Shown: positions 27,846-37,543 of the stretch, in pieces
Numbering within the stretch: the first letter of the stretch is position 1
Layout: each line of letters starts with the position of its first letter
DNA from: Caulobacter zeae
Lineage (GTDB): Bacteria; Pseudomonadota; Alphaproteobacteria; Caulobacterales; Caulobacteraceae
DNA: 64,000 nt
Direction: 5' to 3'
Assembly (NCBI RefSeq): GCF_002858925.1
Contig: NZ_PJRS01000049.1
Location: forward strand, 186,001-250,000
Notes under the pieces: model-generated
Told to the model about the DNA's origin: nothing
The model's database searches: none
Seen by the model: only the letters and a program-made list of their open reading frames with translations
Made by a program: the position numbers and the translations under genes

Positions 27846-28505
27846 ATGACCGCGCCGATCATCGCCCCGTCGATCCTCGCCTCCGACTTCGCCAAGTTGG
27901 GCGCCGAAGTGGCCGCCATCGAGGCGGCCGGCGCCGACTGGGTGCATGTCGATGTCATGGACGGCCATTTCGTGCCGAACATCACGCTCGGTCCCGATAT
28001 CGTTCGGGCGATCCGGCCGCACGCCAAGATCCCGTTCGACGTGCACCTGATGATCAGCCCGGCCGATCCCTATCTGGAAGCCTTCCGCGAGGCCGGGGCC
28101 GACATCATCAGCATCCACCCGGAAGCCGGCCCGCACCTGCACCGCTCGCTCAAGCGCATCCGCCAGCTGGGCGCCAAGGCCGGGGTGGTGTTCAACCCCT
28201 CGACCAGCCTCGACCATGTCGAATGGATCCTCGAGGACGTCGACCTGGTGCTGGTCATGTCGGTGAACCCCGGCTTCGGCGGCCAGAGCTTCATTCCGGG
28301 CCAACTGCGCAAGGTGGAAGCCCTGCGCAAGCTGATCGACGCGCAAGGGTTGGACATCATCCTGGAAGTCGACGGCGGCGTGACTCCGGTCACCGCGCCG
28401 CAATGCGTGGCCGCCGGCGCCACGGCCCTGGTGGCCGGCTCGGCGGTGTTCAAGGGCGGCCCGGACGCCTACGTCGCCAACATCCGCGCGCTCAAAGGGG
28501 ACTGA
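27846..28505 (+). CDS. rpe: Ribulose-phosphate 3-epimerase
   Basis: Interconverts ribulose-5-phosphate and xylulose-5-phosphate in the pentose phosphate pathway. The 219-residue TIM barrel shows IAPSILASDFAKLG at the N-terminus, WVHVDVMDGHFVPN with metal and catalytic residues, VMSVNPGFGGQSF, and EVDGGV near the C-terminus. It lies 9 bp ahead of the heparinase-like gene, so they are probably co-transcribed. Confidence 0.96.
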   Translation: MTAPIIAPSILASDFAKLGAEVAAIEAAGADWVHVDVMDGHFVPNITLGPDIVRAIRPHAKIPFDVHLMISPADPYLEAFREAGADIISIHPEAGPHLHRSLKRIRQLGAKAGVVFNPSTSLDHVEWILEDVDLVLVMSVNPGFGGQSFIPGQLRKVEALRKLIDAQGLDIILEVDGGVTPVTAPQCVAAGATALVAGSAVFKGGPDAYVANIRALKGD

Positions 28506-28514
28506 CGCCACCGC

Positions 28515-30251
28515 ATGAACGGCGCGCCCGCCTCGCCCTCCGCCTCCAGGCCCGCCGGGCGTCCCCTGCGGCGCGGAGTCGTGTTGTCGCGGTCGATCGC
28601 CGCCTCGGCCCGCGCGGCCGTCGAGCGCGAGTGGTTCGGCTCGCCGCCACACCGCGCCGTGATCTCGAACCCGCGCCCCGTGGGCCTGTCGGGCCGGCCG
28701 CACGACCCTCGTCCCGTCGACGCCCAGCGCGGCCGCCAGCTGCTGGACGGCGTGCTGACCCTGCACGAAGAGAGCCTGAAGGTCGGCGCCGAGGGCGACC
28801 CCTTCGACACCCCCAGCCCCTCGCGCGCCTTCGCCGTGGCGCTGCACCGCTTCGATTGGCTGCCGGGCCTGCTGGTGCATGGCCCCGAGGGCGCGCGCCG
28901 GGCCCTGCGCCTGATCCAGGACTGGCGGCGGGTGTTCGGAACCTGGAACGGCTTCTCGTGGTCGGGCGAGTGCCTGGAGCGCCGCACGTTCCACCTGGCC
29001 TGCGCCGCCAAGACCCTGTCGCCGGGCGCCTCCGACGCCGAGAGCGCCGCCCTGGCGCTGGACATCGCCCGCGGCGCCCGCCAGCTGATGAAGGCCTCCG
29101 ACGCTCCCGACCGCGCCCTGGAAAGGGCGACCGTGGTCGCCGTGGCCGGCGCGGCGCTGGTGGGCAAGGCCGCCGACCGGCTGATGGCCGAGGGCCTGCG
29201 CCGCGTCACCCGCGAGATCGACGCCATCGTGCTGGCCGACGGCGGCCACGCCTCGCGTTCGCCCGAGGCCGGTCTGGAGCTCTTGTTCGACCTGCTGACC
29301 CTCGACGACGCCCTGGGCCAGCGCGGCCGGCCGACGCCCGAAGGGGTCAGCCGGGCCATCGATCGGCTGTCGTCGGGCCTGCGCTTCTTCACCCTGGCCG
29401 ACGGCAAGCTGGCGGCCTTCCACGGCGGCGAGACCGTCGAGCCGACCCGTATCGCCGCCGCCCTGGCCCATGACGATCACGGCCCCCGTCCGCCGATGGA
29501 CATGCCGCACGCCGGCTTCCAGAAGATGCAGGGCGGCACGATCCAGGTGCTGGCCGACGCCGGCGCGCCGCCGATCGGCGCGCTCAGCCGGGCGGCCTGC
29601 GCCCAGCCGGCGGCGCTGGAGATCGTCTGCGGCAAGGACCGGCTGATCACCTCCAGCGGCTGGAGTCCCGAGGCGGCCAACGCCCAGGCCTTCCGCCTGT
29701 CCGACGCGGCCTCGACGGTGTCGGTGGGCGAGGGGTCTGCCGGGCGGCCGCTGTCAGGCTTCCGTGCGGCTGCGCTGGGCCCCTGGCTGGTCGACGGGGC
29801 CGCCAGCGTCGAATCCCGCCGCCATGACGGCGAGCAGGGCGTCTGGCTCGACATCGTCCACGACGGCTGGCGACGGCTGGGCCTCAAGCACGCCCGTCGC
29901 CTGTTCCTGGATCTGGCCGCCGACGAACTACGCGGCGAGGACAGCCTGATCCCGATGGCCGAGGCCAAGCTTGACGGCCCGCGCCGCTACCACCCGTTCA
30001 AGATCAGCTTCCACCTGCACCCCAACGCCCGCGCCTCGCTGGCGCGCGACGGCAAGAGCGTGTTGATCAAGGGGCCGTCCAATGTCGGCTGGTGGCTGCG
30101 AAACGACGCGCCCGACGTCGCCGTCCTGGCCGCTCCGCACTTCGACCACGGTCACGCCCGCCAGGCCGGGGTGATCGTGCTGAAGAGCCAGGTCCGCGCC
30201 GAGAAGGGCGCCAAGATCAGGTGGAAGCTGGCGAGAGCGGCGGATCATTGA
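28515..30251 (+). CDS. Heparinase II/III family protein
   Basis: A 578-residue protein with the heparinase II/III-like layout: an N-terminal alpha-toroid region (about 60-320; e.g. FHLACAAKTLSPG, LADGGHASRSPE) and a C-terminal beta-sandwich (about 370-575; YHPFKISFHLHPNARAS and HFDHGH). No signal peptide is visible, unlike secreted polysaccharide lyases, so a cytosolic or peptidoglycan/oligosaccharide-related role is possible. The rpe-heparinase pair is common in alphaproteobacteria, often just before purH; here no purH follows. Confidence 0.82.
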   Translation: MNGAPASPSASRPAGRPLRRGVVLSRSIAASARAAVEREWFGSPPHRAVISNPRPVGLSGRPHDPRPVDAQRGRQLLDGVLTLHEESLKVGAEGDPFDTPSPSRAFAVALHRFDWLPGLLVHGPEGARRALRLIQDWRRVFGTWNGFSWSGECLERRTFHLACAAKTLSPGASDAESAALALDIARGARQLMKASDAPDRALERATVVAVAGAALVGKAADRLMAEGLRRVTREIDAIVLADGGHASRSPEAGLELLFDLLTLDDALGQRGRPTPEGVSRAIDRLSSGLRFFTLADGKLAAFHGGETVEPTRIAAALAHDDHGPRPPMDMPHAGFQKMQGGTIQVLADAGAPPIGALSRAACAQPAALEIVCGKDRLITSSGWSPEAANAQAFRLSDAASTVSVGEGSAGRPLSGFRAAALGPWLVDGAASVESRRHDGEQGVWLDIVHDGWRRLGLKHARRLFLDLAADELRGEDSLIPMAEAKLDGPRRYHPFKISFHLHPNARASLARDGKSVLIKGPSNVGWWLRNDAPDVAVLAAPHFDHGHARQAGVIVLKSQVRAEKGAKIRWKLARAADH

Positions 30252-30258
30252 CCCAGAT

Positions 30259-30389
30259 CCTCCCCCCCGAAGGGGGAGGTGGCCAGCAGGGTCGGCGGGG
30301 AAGTTTCTGCTGAGGTCGAGGGGGCTGCTGGTTCAGCATTCACATTCCCCTCCGTCGGCTTCGCCGACGCCTCCCCCTTCAGGGGGAGG
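30259..30389. repeat. MITE-like intergenic repeat, copy 3
   Basis: Ends CCTCCCCCCCGAAGGGGG and CCCCCTTCAGGGGGAGG, with the sub-terminal hairpin GTCGGC-TTC-GCCGAC as in copy 1. It lies between the convergent heparinase-like and MFS genes and supplies nearly the whole intergenic gap. Confidence 0.85.
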
Positions 30390-30390
30390 G

Positions 30391-32058
30391 TTAGTCCAGC
30401 GACCTGTCCTTCGTCTCGGGCAGCAGGAACGCCGTCACCAGCACGCTGATCAGGGTGAAGAGCACCGGGTACCAGAGCCCGGCGTAGATATCCCCTACCG
30501 CCGCCACGATGGCGAAGGCGCTGAACGGCACGAAGCCGCCGATCCATCCCGTGCCGATGTGGTAGGGCAGCGACAGGGCCGTGTAGCGCACCCGCGTGGG
30601 GAAGAGCTCGACCAGGGCCGCGGCCAGCGGCCCGTAGAGGGCCGTGGCCCCGATCACGAACACCAGCAGCACGCCGAACACGCCCAGCAGGTTCATGCGG
30701 GCAGGATCGGCGGCGGTCGGATAGCCGGCCTTGGCCAGCGCCGCCTTGATGGCGGCCTCGCCGGCGGTCTTCACGGCCTTGGCCTCGGCGGGCGGCAGGC
30801 CCGTGGCGCTCCTGGAGACGATGCGGGTCTCGCCGATCTGGACGATGGCGGGCGAGCCGGCCGGACCGGCGTGGTTGTCGTAGGAGACGCCCGCATTGGC
30901 CAGGGCGCTCTTGGCGATGTCGCAGGACGAGACGAAGGCGGCCTTGCCGATGGGGTCGAACTGCAAGGCGCAGTCGGCCGGGTCGGCGGTGACGCTGACC
31001 GGCGCCCTTGCCGAGGCTTCGGCGAGGGCCGGGTTGGCGGCCTTTTCCAGCAAGTGGAAGCCGGGAAAGTAGAAGATTAGGACCAGGGTCATGCCGCCCA
31101 GCATCACCGGCTTGCGGCCGATCCTGTCCGACAGGGCCCCGAACACGACGTAGAGCACCGCGCTGACCGCCGCGGCCGCCATCATCAGGGCGTTGATCGT
31201 GCCGGGGGCGACCTTGAGGAACTTCTCCATGAAGGTCTGGATGTAGAAGAAGGTGGTGTACCAGACCGCGCCTTGCGCCGACATGACGGCGAAGAAGGCC
31301 AGCAGCACCAGCTTGAGGTTCTTCCACTGGCCGAAGGCCTCGGCATAGGGCGCCTTGGACGCCGCGCCCTCCTCCTTCATCTTGGCGAAGGTCGGGCTTT
31401 CGCTGAGCTTCAGTCGCATCCAGACCGAGACCGCCAAGAGGCCGATCGAGACGGCGAAGGGGATCCGCCAGCCCCAGGCGTCGAAGGCCTCCGGACCCAC
31501 CAGGGCGCCCAGCAGCCAGCGGGTCGCCAGGATGACGAGCAGCGCCGCGAACAGGCCCAGCGACGCCGAGCTCTGCACCCACGAGGTCGCCCGACCGCGC
31601 TGGCCCGGCGGCGAGTGCTCGGCCACGTAGATCGCCGCCCCGCCGTACTCGCCGCCCAGGGCGAAGCCCTGCACGCACCGCAGGATGATCAGCAGGATCG
31701 GCGCGATGATCCCCGCCTGCTGGAAGGTGGGCAGGAGGGCGATGGCGAAGGTGGTGCCGCCCATCAACAGCACCGTGGCCAGGAACGCGCCCTTGCGGCC
31801 GGCCTGGTCGCCGATCTTGCCGAACACCAGGGCGCCCAGCGGCCGGAAGGCGAAGCCGACCCCGAACAGGGCCAGGGCGGCGATGTAGCCGGCGGTGTCG
31901 GACAGGCCGGTGAAGAAGGTCTTGGAAATGACCTGGGCCAGGCTGCCGAAGATGAAGAAGTCGTACCACTCGAAGGCCGTGCCGGCCGACGAGGCCGCCA
32001 CCACGGTGCGCATCGAGGCGCCCTTCTTCTGATCGGCGCCGGCTGTCGTGTCCGTCAT
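30391..32058 (-). CDS. MFS transporter, metabolite:H+ symporter (MHS) type
   Basis: A 555-residue inner-membrane carrier of the MHS branch (related to KgtP, ProP and shikimate carriers). The start region ASSAGTAFEWYDFFIFGSLA and the loop motif GKIGDQAGRKGAFLATVLLMGG are typical. It differs from the usual 430-residue members by an extra segment of about 110 residues near 345-455, rich in Ala and Lys with two cysteines (ADPADCALQF and FVSSCDI), which should face the periplasm. Substrate unknown; a dicarboxylate or osmolyte is likely. Single gene. Confidence 0.85.
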   Translation of the reverse strand: MTDTTAGADQKKGASMRTVVAASSAGTAFEWYDFFIFGSLAQVISKTFFTGLSDTAGYIAALALFGVGFAFRPLGALVFGKIGDQAGRKGAFLATVLLMGGTTFAIALLPTFQQAGIIAPILLIILRCVQGFALGGEYGGAAIYVAEHSPPGQRGRATSWVQSSASLGLFAALLVILATRWLLGALVGPEAFDAWGWRIPFAVSIGLLAVSVWMRLKLSESPTFAKMKEEGAASKAPYAEAFGQWKNLKLVLLAFFAVMSAQGAVWYTTFFYIQTFMEKFLKVAPGTINALMMAAAAVSAVLYVVFGALSDRIGRKPVMLGGMTLVLIFYFPGFHLLEKAANPALAEASARAPVSVTADPADCALQFDPIGKAAFVSSCDIAKSALANAGVSYDNHAGPAGSPAIVQIGETRIVSRSATGLPPAEAKAVKTAGEAAIKAALAKAGYPTAADPARMNLLGVFGVLLVFVIGATALYGPLAAALVELFPTRVRYTALSLPYHIGTGWIGGFVPFSAFAIVAAVGDIYAGLWYPVLFTLISVLVTAFLLPETKDRSLD

Positions 32059-32131
32059 GCGGATCCCCCTAATCGCCAGGAGGATTAGCCCGTAACGCCG
32101 CTCTCTGAAAAGGGCGCCGATTGCGGGCTCG

Positions 32132-34801
32132 TCAGGCGGCGGCGGTCTCGGCGGCGCCGGCGGCCTCGGCCACCCGGACGATCTCGGCCAGCAGGGCGGT
32201 GGGCGAGATCGGCTTGGCCGCCACGCCGTTCATGCCGGCGGCCAGGTAGGTGGCGCGCTGGTGGGCCAGGACGTTGGCGGTGAGGGCCACGATCGGGGTG
32301 GCGCCGATCGGGCCGGGCAGGGCGCGGATGCGGCGGGCGGCCTCCAGGCCGTCGACGCCGGGCATCTGCACGTCCATTAGGATCAGGTCGAAGCCGCGCA
32401 TCGCCGCCTCGACCCCCGACAGGCCGTCCTCGGCCGTCTCGACGTCGGCGCCCAGCATCTCCAGGATTCGGCGGGCGACCATGCGGTTGGTGGGGTTGTC
32501 CTCGACCACCAGGACCTTGAGGCCCTCCAGCATCTTGTCGCCGGCGGCCTCGTCGCGCGGCGCGGTCTGCACCGGCGGGGCGCTGATCGACAGGCTGAAG
32601 GTCGAGCCCTCGCCTTCGACCGAGCTGAACTCGACCTCGCCGCCCATCATCTGGGCCAGGCGCCGGGTGATGGCCAGGCCCAGGCCCGAGCCGCCGAACC
32701 GTCGGGTGGTGCTGGCGTCGGCTTGCTGGAAGCGCTGGAACAGGCGCTGCTGGGCTTCCTGCGGAATGCCCACGCCGGTGTCGGAAACCTCGAACACCAG
32801 CCTGTCTTCCTCCGTCCGGCGCAGGCGCAGCGACACCGAGCCCGACAGGGTGAACTTCACGGCGTTGCCCACCAGGTTGAACAGGGCCTGGCGCAGGCGG
32901 GTGGGGTCGGCCAGCACGACGCCGTGGTCGGGCGCGTCGACCACCAGGGCCAGGCCCTTGTGCTCGGCCTGGGCGCGCAGCAGGCGCGCGACGCTGTGCG
33001 CCAGGTCGGCCGGGTCGATGGGCTCGGGAGCGACGTCCAGGCGTCCGGCCTCGATGCGCGAGAAGTCGATGATGTCGTCCAGCAGGGTCGACAGCATGCG
33101 CCCGCAGGCCAGGGCCTCGCCCAGCAGGTGGTCGGCCTCGGCCGACAGGCCCTGGCGCTTGAGCAGGTGGATGACCCCCAGCACCCCGTTCATCGGCGTG
33201 CGGATCTCGTGGCTCATATTGGCCAGGAACTGGGCCTTGGCCTCGTTGGCGGCCTGGGCGGCGCGCTCGGCCTCCACCAGGGCCAACTCGGCGCGCTTCT
33301 GTTCGTCGATGTCGAGCACCAGGCCGTAGGCCTTGCTGACCCGGCCGGAGGCGTCGCGGCGGATCTCGTGGAACAGGCGGATCCAGCGCTCCTCGCCGTT
33401 GGGGCGCACCACCCGGGCGTCGAAGGCTCGCTCGCCCCAGCGACCGACGGCGCCGGCGGCGTAGACGGCGGCCACGTCTTCGGAGCGGATCATCGGCCAG
33501 ATCGCCTGGCGCACGTCGTCGAAGGTGATGCGCTGGCCCAGGATGCGGTGGAACTCCGGCGAGCCCCAGAAGGTCCTTTCGGCGTGGTCGATCTCGTAGA
33601 CCCCGGCCTGGGCCGCGCCCAGGGCGGTCTTCAGCCGCCGGGCGTTGGCGCGGGCCTCGCGGCGGGCCTCGGTCAGGGCGGTGACGTCGTCCATGTAGGT
33701 GATGACGCCGGCGATGGCGCCGGTGGCGTCGCGCCAGGGCCGGGCCTCCCAGCGCAGGCGATGCTCGCGGCCGTGGCCGTCGGTCAGGCTGTCCTCGCGG
33801 CGGACGACCGTATGGCCGGTCAGGGCCCGCTCGACGGCGGCGACGAAGCGCTTGCGCACGCCGTAGGTCAGTTCGTGCAGCGACTTGCCGATAACCTCGG
33901 CCTCGGTGGCCTGGAAGATGTCGAGGAAGCGCGGGCTGACCACGGTCAGGCGCAGTTCGCGGTCGTAGAGGGCCACGGCGAAGGGCGCGCCCTCGACCAG
34001 CTTGCGGGCCTTCTCCTCGCCCCAGCGGGCCAGGTCGCGATCGCGGGCGACGTCGGTGATGTTCTGCGAGATGCCGCGCAGGGCGAACAGGCCGCCGGGC
34101 CGCGGCTCGGTCTGGAAGGTGGCGCGGAAGGCGAACTTCTGGCCGGTGGCCCCGCGCATGTGGTGCTCGATCGTGCCGCCCTGGCCGGTGCGCACGGCGC
34201 GGGCGAAGGTGGCGCGCACGCGGCCGCGCTCGGGCTCGTCGAGCCGGGCGTAGAAGGCCTCGGGGGTCGACACTTCCTCGGGGCGCAGGCCGGTCAGGCT
34301 GAGAATGTCGCTCGACCATTCGATGCGGTCGGCGATGGGATCGAAGCTCCAGACGCCGACCCCGGCGGCCGAGGCCAGCATCTCGCGGGTGCGGCGGGAA
34401 ACGGCCTGTTCGGCCTTGCGGGCGACCTCGGCAGAGACGTCGCGCAGGGTGCCGACGATCTCGCCGGCGGGACCCAGACGCGCGTGGGCCTCGAGCCAGA
34501 TGCGGCGGTCGTCCTTGCAGATCATGCGGACGCGGAACACCGCCCCGCCCATGCCCTGGATCACCTTGCCCGATTCCAGCAGCGCCTGGTGGTCGGCGGG
34601 ATCGACGAACTTTAGGGGCGGCTGGCCGATCAGATCGGCGGCGGTCCAGCCCGTCAGGCGGGTCCAGGCGGGATTGACGGTGGCGAAACGCCCTTCGGCC
34701 ACGACCGCGAACAGGTCGTGGGCGTTCTCGAAGAACCACTGCGCGCTCTCGGCCTGGCTCAGAGGCGCGGGCGGCGTGTCTGGCGAGCGCGGCGAGGACA
34801 T
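32132..34801 (-). CDS. PAS-containing hybrid sensor histidine kinase
   Basis: An 889-residue soluble sensor kinase without membrane segments. At least three or four PAS domains fill the first 510 residues (first at about 15-135, then 145-260, 270-385, 390-510). The HisKA domain follows with the phospho-acceptor His in FLANMSHEIRTPMNG, then HATPase_c (LFNLVGNAVKF; DTGVGIP; GSGLGLAI), and a C-terminal receiver (LKVLVVEDN; LILMDVQMPGVDG with the Asp; IVALTAN). No partner regulator is adjacent, so it likely passes phosphate to a phosphotransferase elsewhere. Signal unknown. Confidence 0.9.
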   Translation of the reverse strand: MSSPRSPDTPPAPLSQAESAQWFFENAHDLFAVVAEGRFATVNPAWTRLTGWTAADLIGQPPLKFVDPADHQALLESGKVIQGMGGAVFRVRMICKDDRRIWLEAHARLGPAGEIVGTLRDVSAEVARKAEQAVSRRTREMLASAAGVGVWSFDPIADRIEWSSDILSLTGLRPEEVSTPEAFYARLDEPERGRVRATFARAVRTGQGGTIEHHMRGATGQKFAFRATFQTEPRPGGLFALRGISQNITDVARDRDLARWGEEKARKLVEGAPFAVALYDRELRLTVVSPRFLDIFQATEAEVIGKSLHELTYGVRKRFVAAVERALTGHTVVRREDSLTDGHGREHRLRWEARPWRDATGAIAGVITYMDDVTALTEARREARANARRLKTALGAAQAGVYEIDHAERTFWGSPEFHRILGQRITFDDVRQAIWPMIRSEDVAAVYAAGAVGRWGERAFDARVVRPNGEERWIRLFHEIRRDASGRVSKAYGLVLDIDEQKRAELALVEAERAAQAANEAKAQFLANMSHEIRTPMNGVLGVIHLLKRQGLSAEADHLLGEALACGRMLSTLLDDIIDFSRIEAGRLDVAPEPIDPADLAHSVARLLRAQAEHKGLALVVDAPDHGVVLADPTRLRQALFNLVGNAVKFTLSGSVSLRLRRTEEDRLVFEVSDTGVGIPQEAQQRLFQRFQQADASTTRRFGGSGLGLAITRRLAQMMGGEVEFSSVEGEGSTFSLSISAPPVQTAPRDEAAGDKMLEGLKVLVVEDNPTNRMVARRILEMLGADVETAEDGLSGVEAAMRGFDLILMDVQMPGVDGLEAARRIRALPGPIGATPIVALTANVLAHQRATYLAAGMNGVAAKPISPTALLAEIVRVAEAAGAAETAAA

Positions 34802-34940
34802 CCCAGCTCCCGGCGGAAGGTGAGGCGGATTGTCACGCCCAAGGGTAAACTTAAGGTTGGCGTCGGCGCGTTGCGCGCGAGATTTCTCGCGGGGGTCGCG
34901 TCACGCGGGGGGAAAATCGCGTCGGCCGTCGCCCGAAAGC

Positions 34941-34970
34941 AAAAAACCCGCCCGGATCGCTCCGGGCGGG
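34941..34970 (-). terminator. Terminator of siderophore-receptor gene
   Basis: Leftward stem CCCGCCCGGA / TCCGGGCGGG with loop GCGA, followed by TTTTTTGC, 35 bp after the receptor stop. Confidence 0.92.
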
Positions 34971-35004
34971 GTCTTCAGTCGATCGTTCGCCGAGGCGAAT
35001 GGGA

Positions 35005-37368
35005 TCAGTAGCGGACGTTCAGGGTCAGCATGGTCTGGCGGGCCGGCGCCGGGTCGGCGTGGTGTACGCCGTTGGTGCGCAGGATGTAGCGTTCGTCCGT
35101 CAGGTTCTGGACGTTCAGCTGTAGGTCGACCTTGTCGTTGACCTGATACGAGGCGAAGGCGTCGTAGCGGGTGTAGGACGGGATGTAGATGCGGTTCGTA
35201 CCGCCGCCGGCGCCGCCCTGGTTGCCGCCGAAGGTCTTCGACACGTAGTAGGCGCCGCCGCCGATCGTCAGCGGACGCAGCACGCGGTAGGTCGTGAACA
35301 GGCTGAAGGTGTTCTTGGGCGTGTTGGCCAGCGGGTCGCCGGTGTTGACGTTGATCGCCGTCTCGCCGGTGTTGGCGTTGACGACGGTCACGGCGCCGCG
35401 AACCAGTTCGCTGTCCATGTAGGTGTAGCCGCCGAAGACCTGCCACTTGGGCGTGATCTTGCCGGAGATGCCCAGTTCGAGGCCCTTCACCTGGGTCTCG
35501 CCGACCTGCTCGGACTTGTTCTGGGCGACGAGGATCAGGGCGTTCTTGCGCTCGGTCTTGAAGACCGCGCCCGACAGCGCCAGCTGGTCGCCGAACAGGT
35601 TCCACTTCGCGCCGAGCTCGATGCTGGTGGTGTCTTCCGGATCCAGCACTTCCTGGGCCGCGGTGGCCGCCGTGTTCTGGTCGCCGCCCTGGATGGTCGG
35701 CGGCGTCGAGGAGGTGGCGTACGAGGCGTAGATGCTGCTCGACTGGGTCGGCTTGTAGTTCAGGCCGACCTGGTAGTTGAAGAAGTCCCAGCTGGCCTTG
35801 GGCAGTTGCAGCAGGGTGATCGAGGTGGCCACGCCGTTACTGCTGGCGGCCACGGTCTGGTTCAGGCCGCGGGTCTCGTAGCTGTCATAGCGGGCGCCGA
35901 CATTCAGCAGCAGCTTCTCGGTGATGGTCACGGTGTCGAAGGCGTAGATCGCCGCCGACTTGGTGACCGAGTTCGAGACCGGACCCTTGTTGATCACGCC
36001 CTGCCAGGAGTCGTTCGGGTTCGGGGCGTACAGACGGGTGCAGTCGCCCACGCCGGCGGTGGTTACGTTGTTGGTGAAGCCGGTCGGGCAGGCCGAGCCG
36101 TTGGTGGTGTAGATCAGGTAGCTGGAGTTCTCGTTCTTCTCACGCGACAGCTCGACGCCGGCGTTGAAGCTGTTCTTCAGCGAGCCGAGGTTGAACTGGC
36201 CGCTGATGTCGGTGACGGCGGCGATCGTGGTGGTCGGGTTCAGGCGCGACTTGGTGCCCCGCTTCATCCACCATTCGCCGGCCACGAACTGGGCGGCGCC
36301 GCCGTCGCCCGGGTTGGTGACGACGTAGTCGTTGACCGTCTTGGAGTAGCGGATGGCCTGACGGACCGACAGGCTGTCGCTGATCTTGTGGCGGATCGCC
36401 AGGGTGCCGATGTCGGCCTTGGTCTTCATGAAGTCACGGTCGAGGCCGTAATAGGCGTCGCGCGAGACATCGAGGATGCCGCTGATCGGCTTGGTGCGGG
36501 TGTCGGTGCCGGCCACGCCCCAGGTGCGCTTGGTCGTCAGCGGGATGCCGTAGTCCGGATCCTGGTCGGTATCCAGGTGGTAGTAGCTGAGGGTCAGCTG
36601 GGTGTCGGTGTCGATACCGAAGGCCAGCGACGGGGCGATGCCCCAGCGCTCGAAGCCGACCGCGTCGCGGCCGGGGGTGTCGCCCTTGGTGGCCATCAGG
36701 TTCAGGCGGAAGGCGGCGTTGTCGGCGAAGGTGTAGTTGGCGTCGGCGGTGGCGCGCAGATAGTTGTCGGTGCCGACGGCGGCCGAGCCGCTGGCGAAAT
36801 TGCGGGCCTTGGGCGACTTGGTCGACAGGTTGATGCTGCCGCCGCCCGAGCCGCGGCCGCTGTAGACCGAGTCCGGACCCTTGATGACTTCGACCTGCTC
36901 GAGGTTGAACACTTCGCGGGTCTGGCCGCCGGTGTCGCGGATGCCGTCGACGAAGATGTTGTTGCCCGAGGCCTGGCCGCGGATGAACGGACGGTCGGCC
37001 AGCGGCTGGCCGCCTTCACCGGCGCCGAAGGTGATGCCCGGCGAGGTGCGCAGGATGTCGGTCAGCGAGGTGGCCGCGGTCTGCTCGATGATCTGGCTCG
37101 AGATCACCGTGATCGAGCGCGGGGTGTCGACCAGCGGGGCGGTGTACTTGCCCGACTGCATGTCGGTGGCCTTGCGGGCGTCGACGGCGACGCCGGAGAC
37201 TTCCTGCACGTCGGCCGAGCCCGGCGCGGTGGCGACCGGCGCGTCGGCGTCGGCGGCGAAGGCGGCGGGCGCCAGAGCGAGACCAGCGACGCCGGCGACG
37301 GCGGCGGCGCCCAGGGCGCGGCGGGCTTGGCTGCGAACGCCGGCGGCGGGCGAGGAAGGCTTATGCAT
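35005..37368 (-). CDS. TonB-dependent siderophore receptor
   Basis: A 787-residue outer-membrane receptor of the FhuA/FecA siderophore type. After a signal peptide (cleavage after AAFA near residue 39) comes the plug domain (about 70-185: DTPRSITVISSQIIEQ, RPFIRGQASGNNIFVDG, VEVIKGPDSVYSGRG) and a 22-strand barrel ending LTLNVRY with the aromatic C-terminal residue. The start is ATG 37368; the frame is open 77 codons further but lacks a signal peptide. Upstream lies a candidate Fur box. Likely imports a ferric siderophore; which one cannot be told. Confidence 0.9.
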   Translation of the reverse strand: MHKPSSPAAGVRSQARRALGAAAVAGVAGLALAPAAFAADADAPVATAPGSADVQEVSGVAVDARKATDMQSGKYTAPLVDTPRSITVISSQIIEQTAATSLTDILRTSPGITFGAGEGGQPLADRPFIRGQASGNNIFVDGIRDTGGQTREVFNLEQVEVIKGPDSVYSGRGSGGGSINLSTKSPKARNFASGSAAVGTDNYLRATADANYTFADNAAFRLNLMATKGDTPGRDAVGFERWGIAPSLAFGIDTDTQLTLSYYHLDTDQDPDYGIPLTTKRTWGVAGTDTRTKPISGILDVSRDAYYGLDRDFMKTKADIGTLAIRHKISDSLSVRQAIRYSKTVNDYVVTNPGDGGAAQFVAGEWWMKRGTKSRLNPTTTIAAVTDISGQFNLGSLKNSFNAGVELSREKNENSSYLIYTTNGSACPTGFTNNVTTAGVGDCTRLYAPNPNDSWQGVINKGPVSNSVTKSAAIYAFDTVTITEKLLLNVGARYDSYETRGLNQTVAASSNGVATSITLLQLPKASWDFFNYQVGLNYKPTQSSSIYASYATSSTPPTIQGGDQNTAATAAQEVLDPEDTTSIELGAKWNLFGDQLALSGAVFKTERKNALILVAQNKSEQVGETQVKGLELGISGKITPKWQVFGGYTYMDSELVRGAVTVVNANTGETAINVNTGDPLANTPKNTFSLFTTYRVLRPLTIGGGAYYVSKTFGGNQGGAGGGTNRIYIPSYTRYDAFASYQVNDKVDLQLNVQNLTDERYILRTNGVHHADPAPARQTMLTLNVRY

Positions 37369-37460
37369 CTTGTCGAGAGACCCCAGCTCGGGTCGCGGGG
37401 GAGGATCCGCGGCCGCTGTCCTGAAATTGCGAGGCGTTCTTATTTTCGCAATTGCCGGGG

Positions 37461-37480
37461 TGCAATAATAATCAGTCGCA
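37461..37480. promoter_or_regulatory. Candidate Fur box upstream of siderophore receptor
   Basis: TGCAATAATAATCAGTCGCA lies about 93-112 bp upstream of the receptor start. The core ATAATAATCAG matches the classical ATGATAATCAT half-and-centre at 9 of 11 positions, and the ends TGC/GCA are symmetric, as in alphaproteobacterial Fur sites. A-T rich flanks (TTATTTTCGCAATTGC) suggest the promoter is here. Confidence 0.45.
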
Positions 37481-37543
37481 GGAGGAGCACGGTCGCCGCT
37501 GCACGCGACAACCGTGACCATTATGCAACGTATCGTTCGCGTA

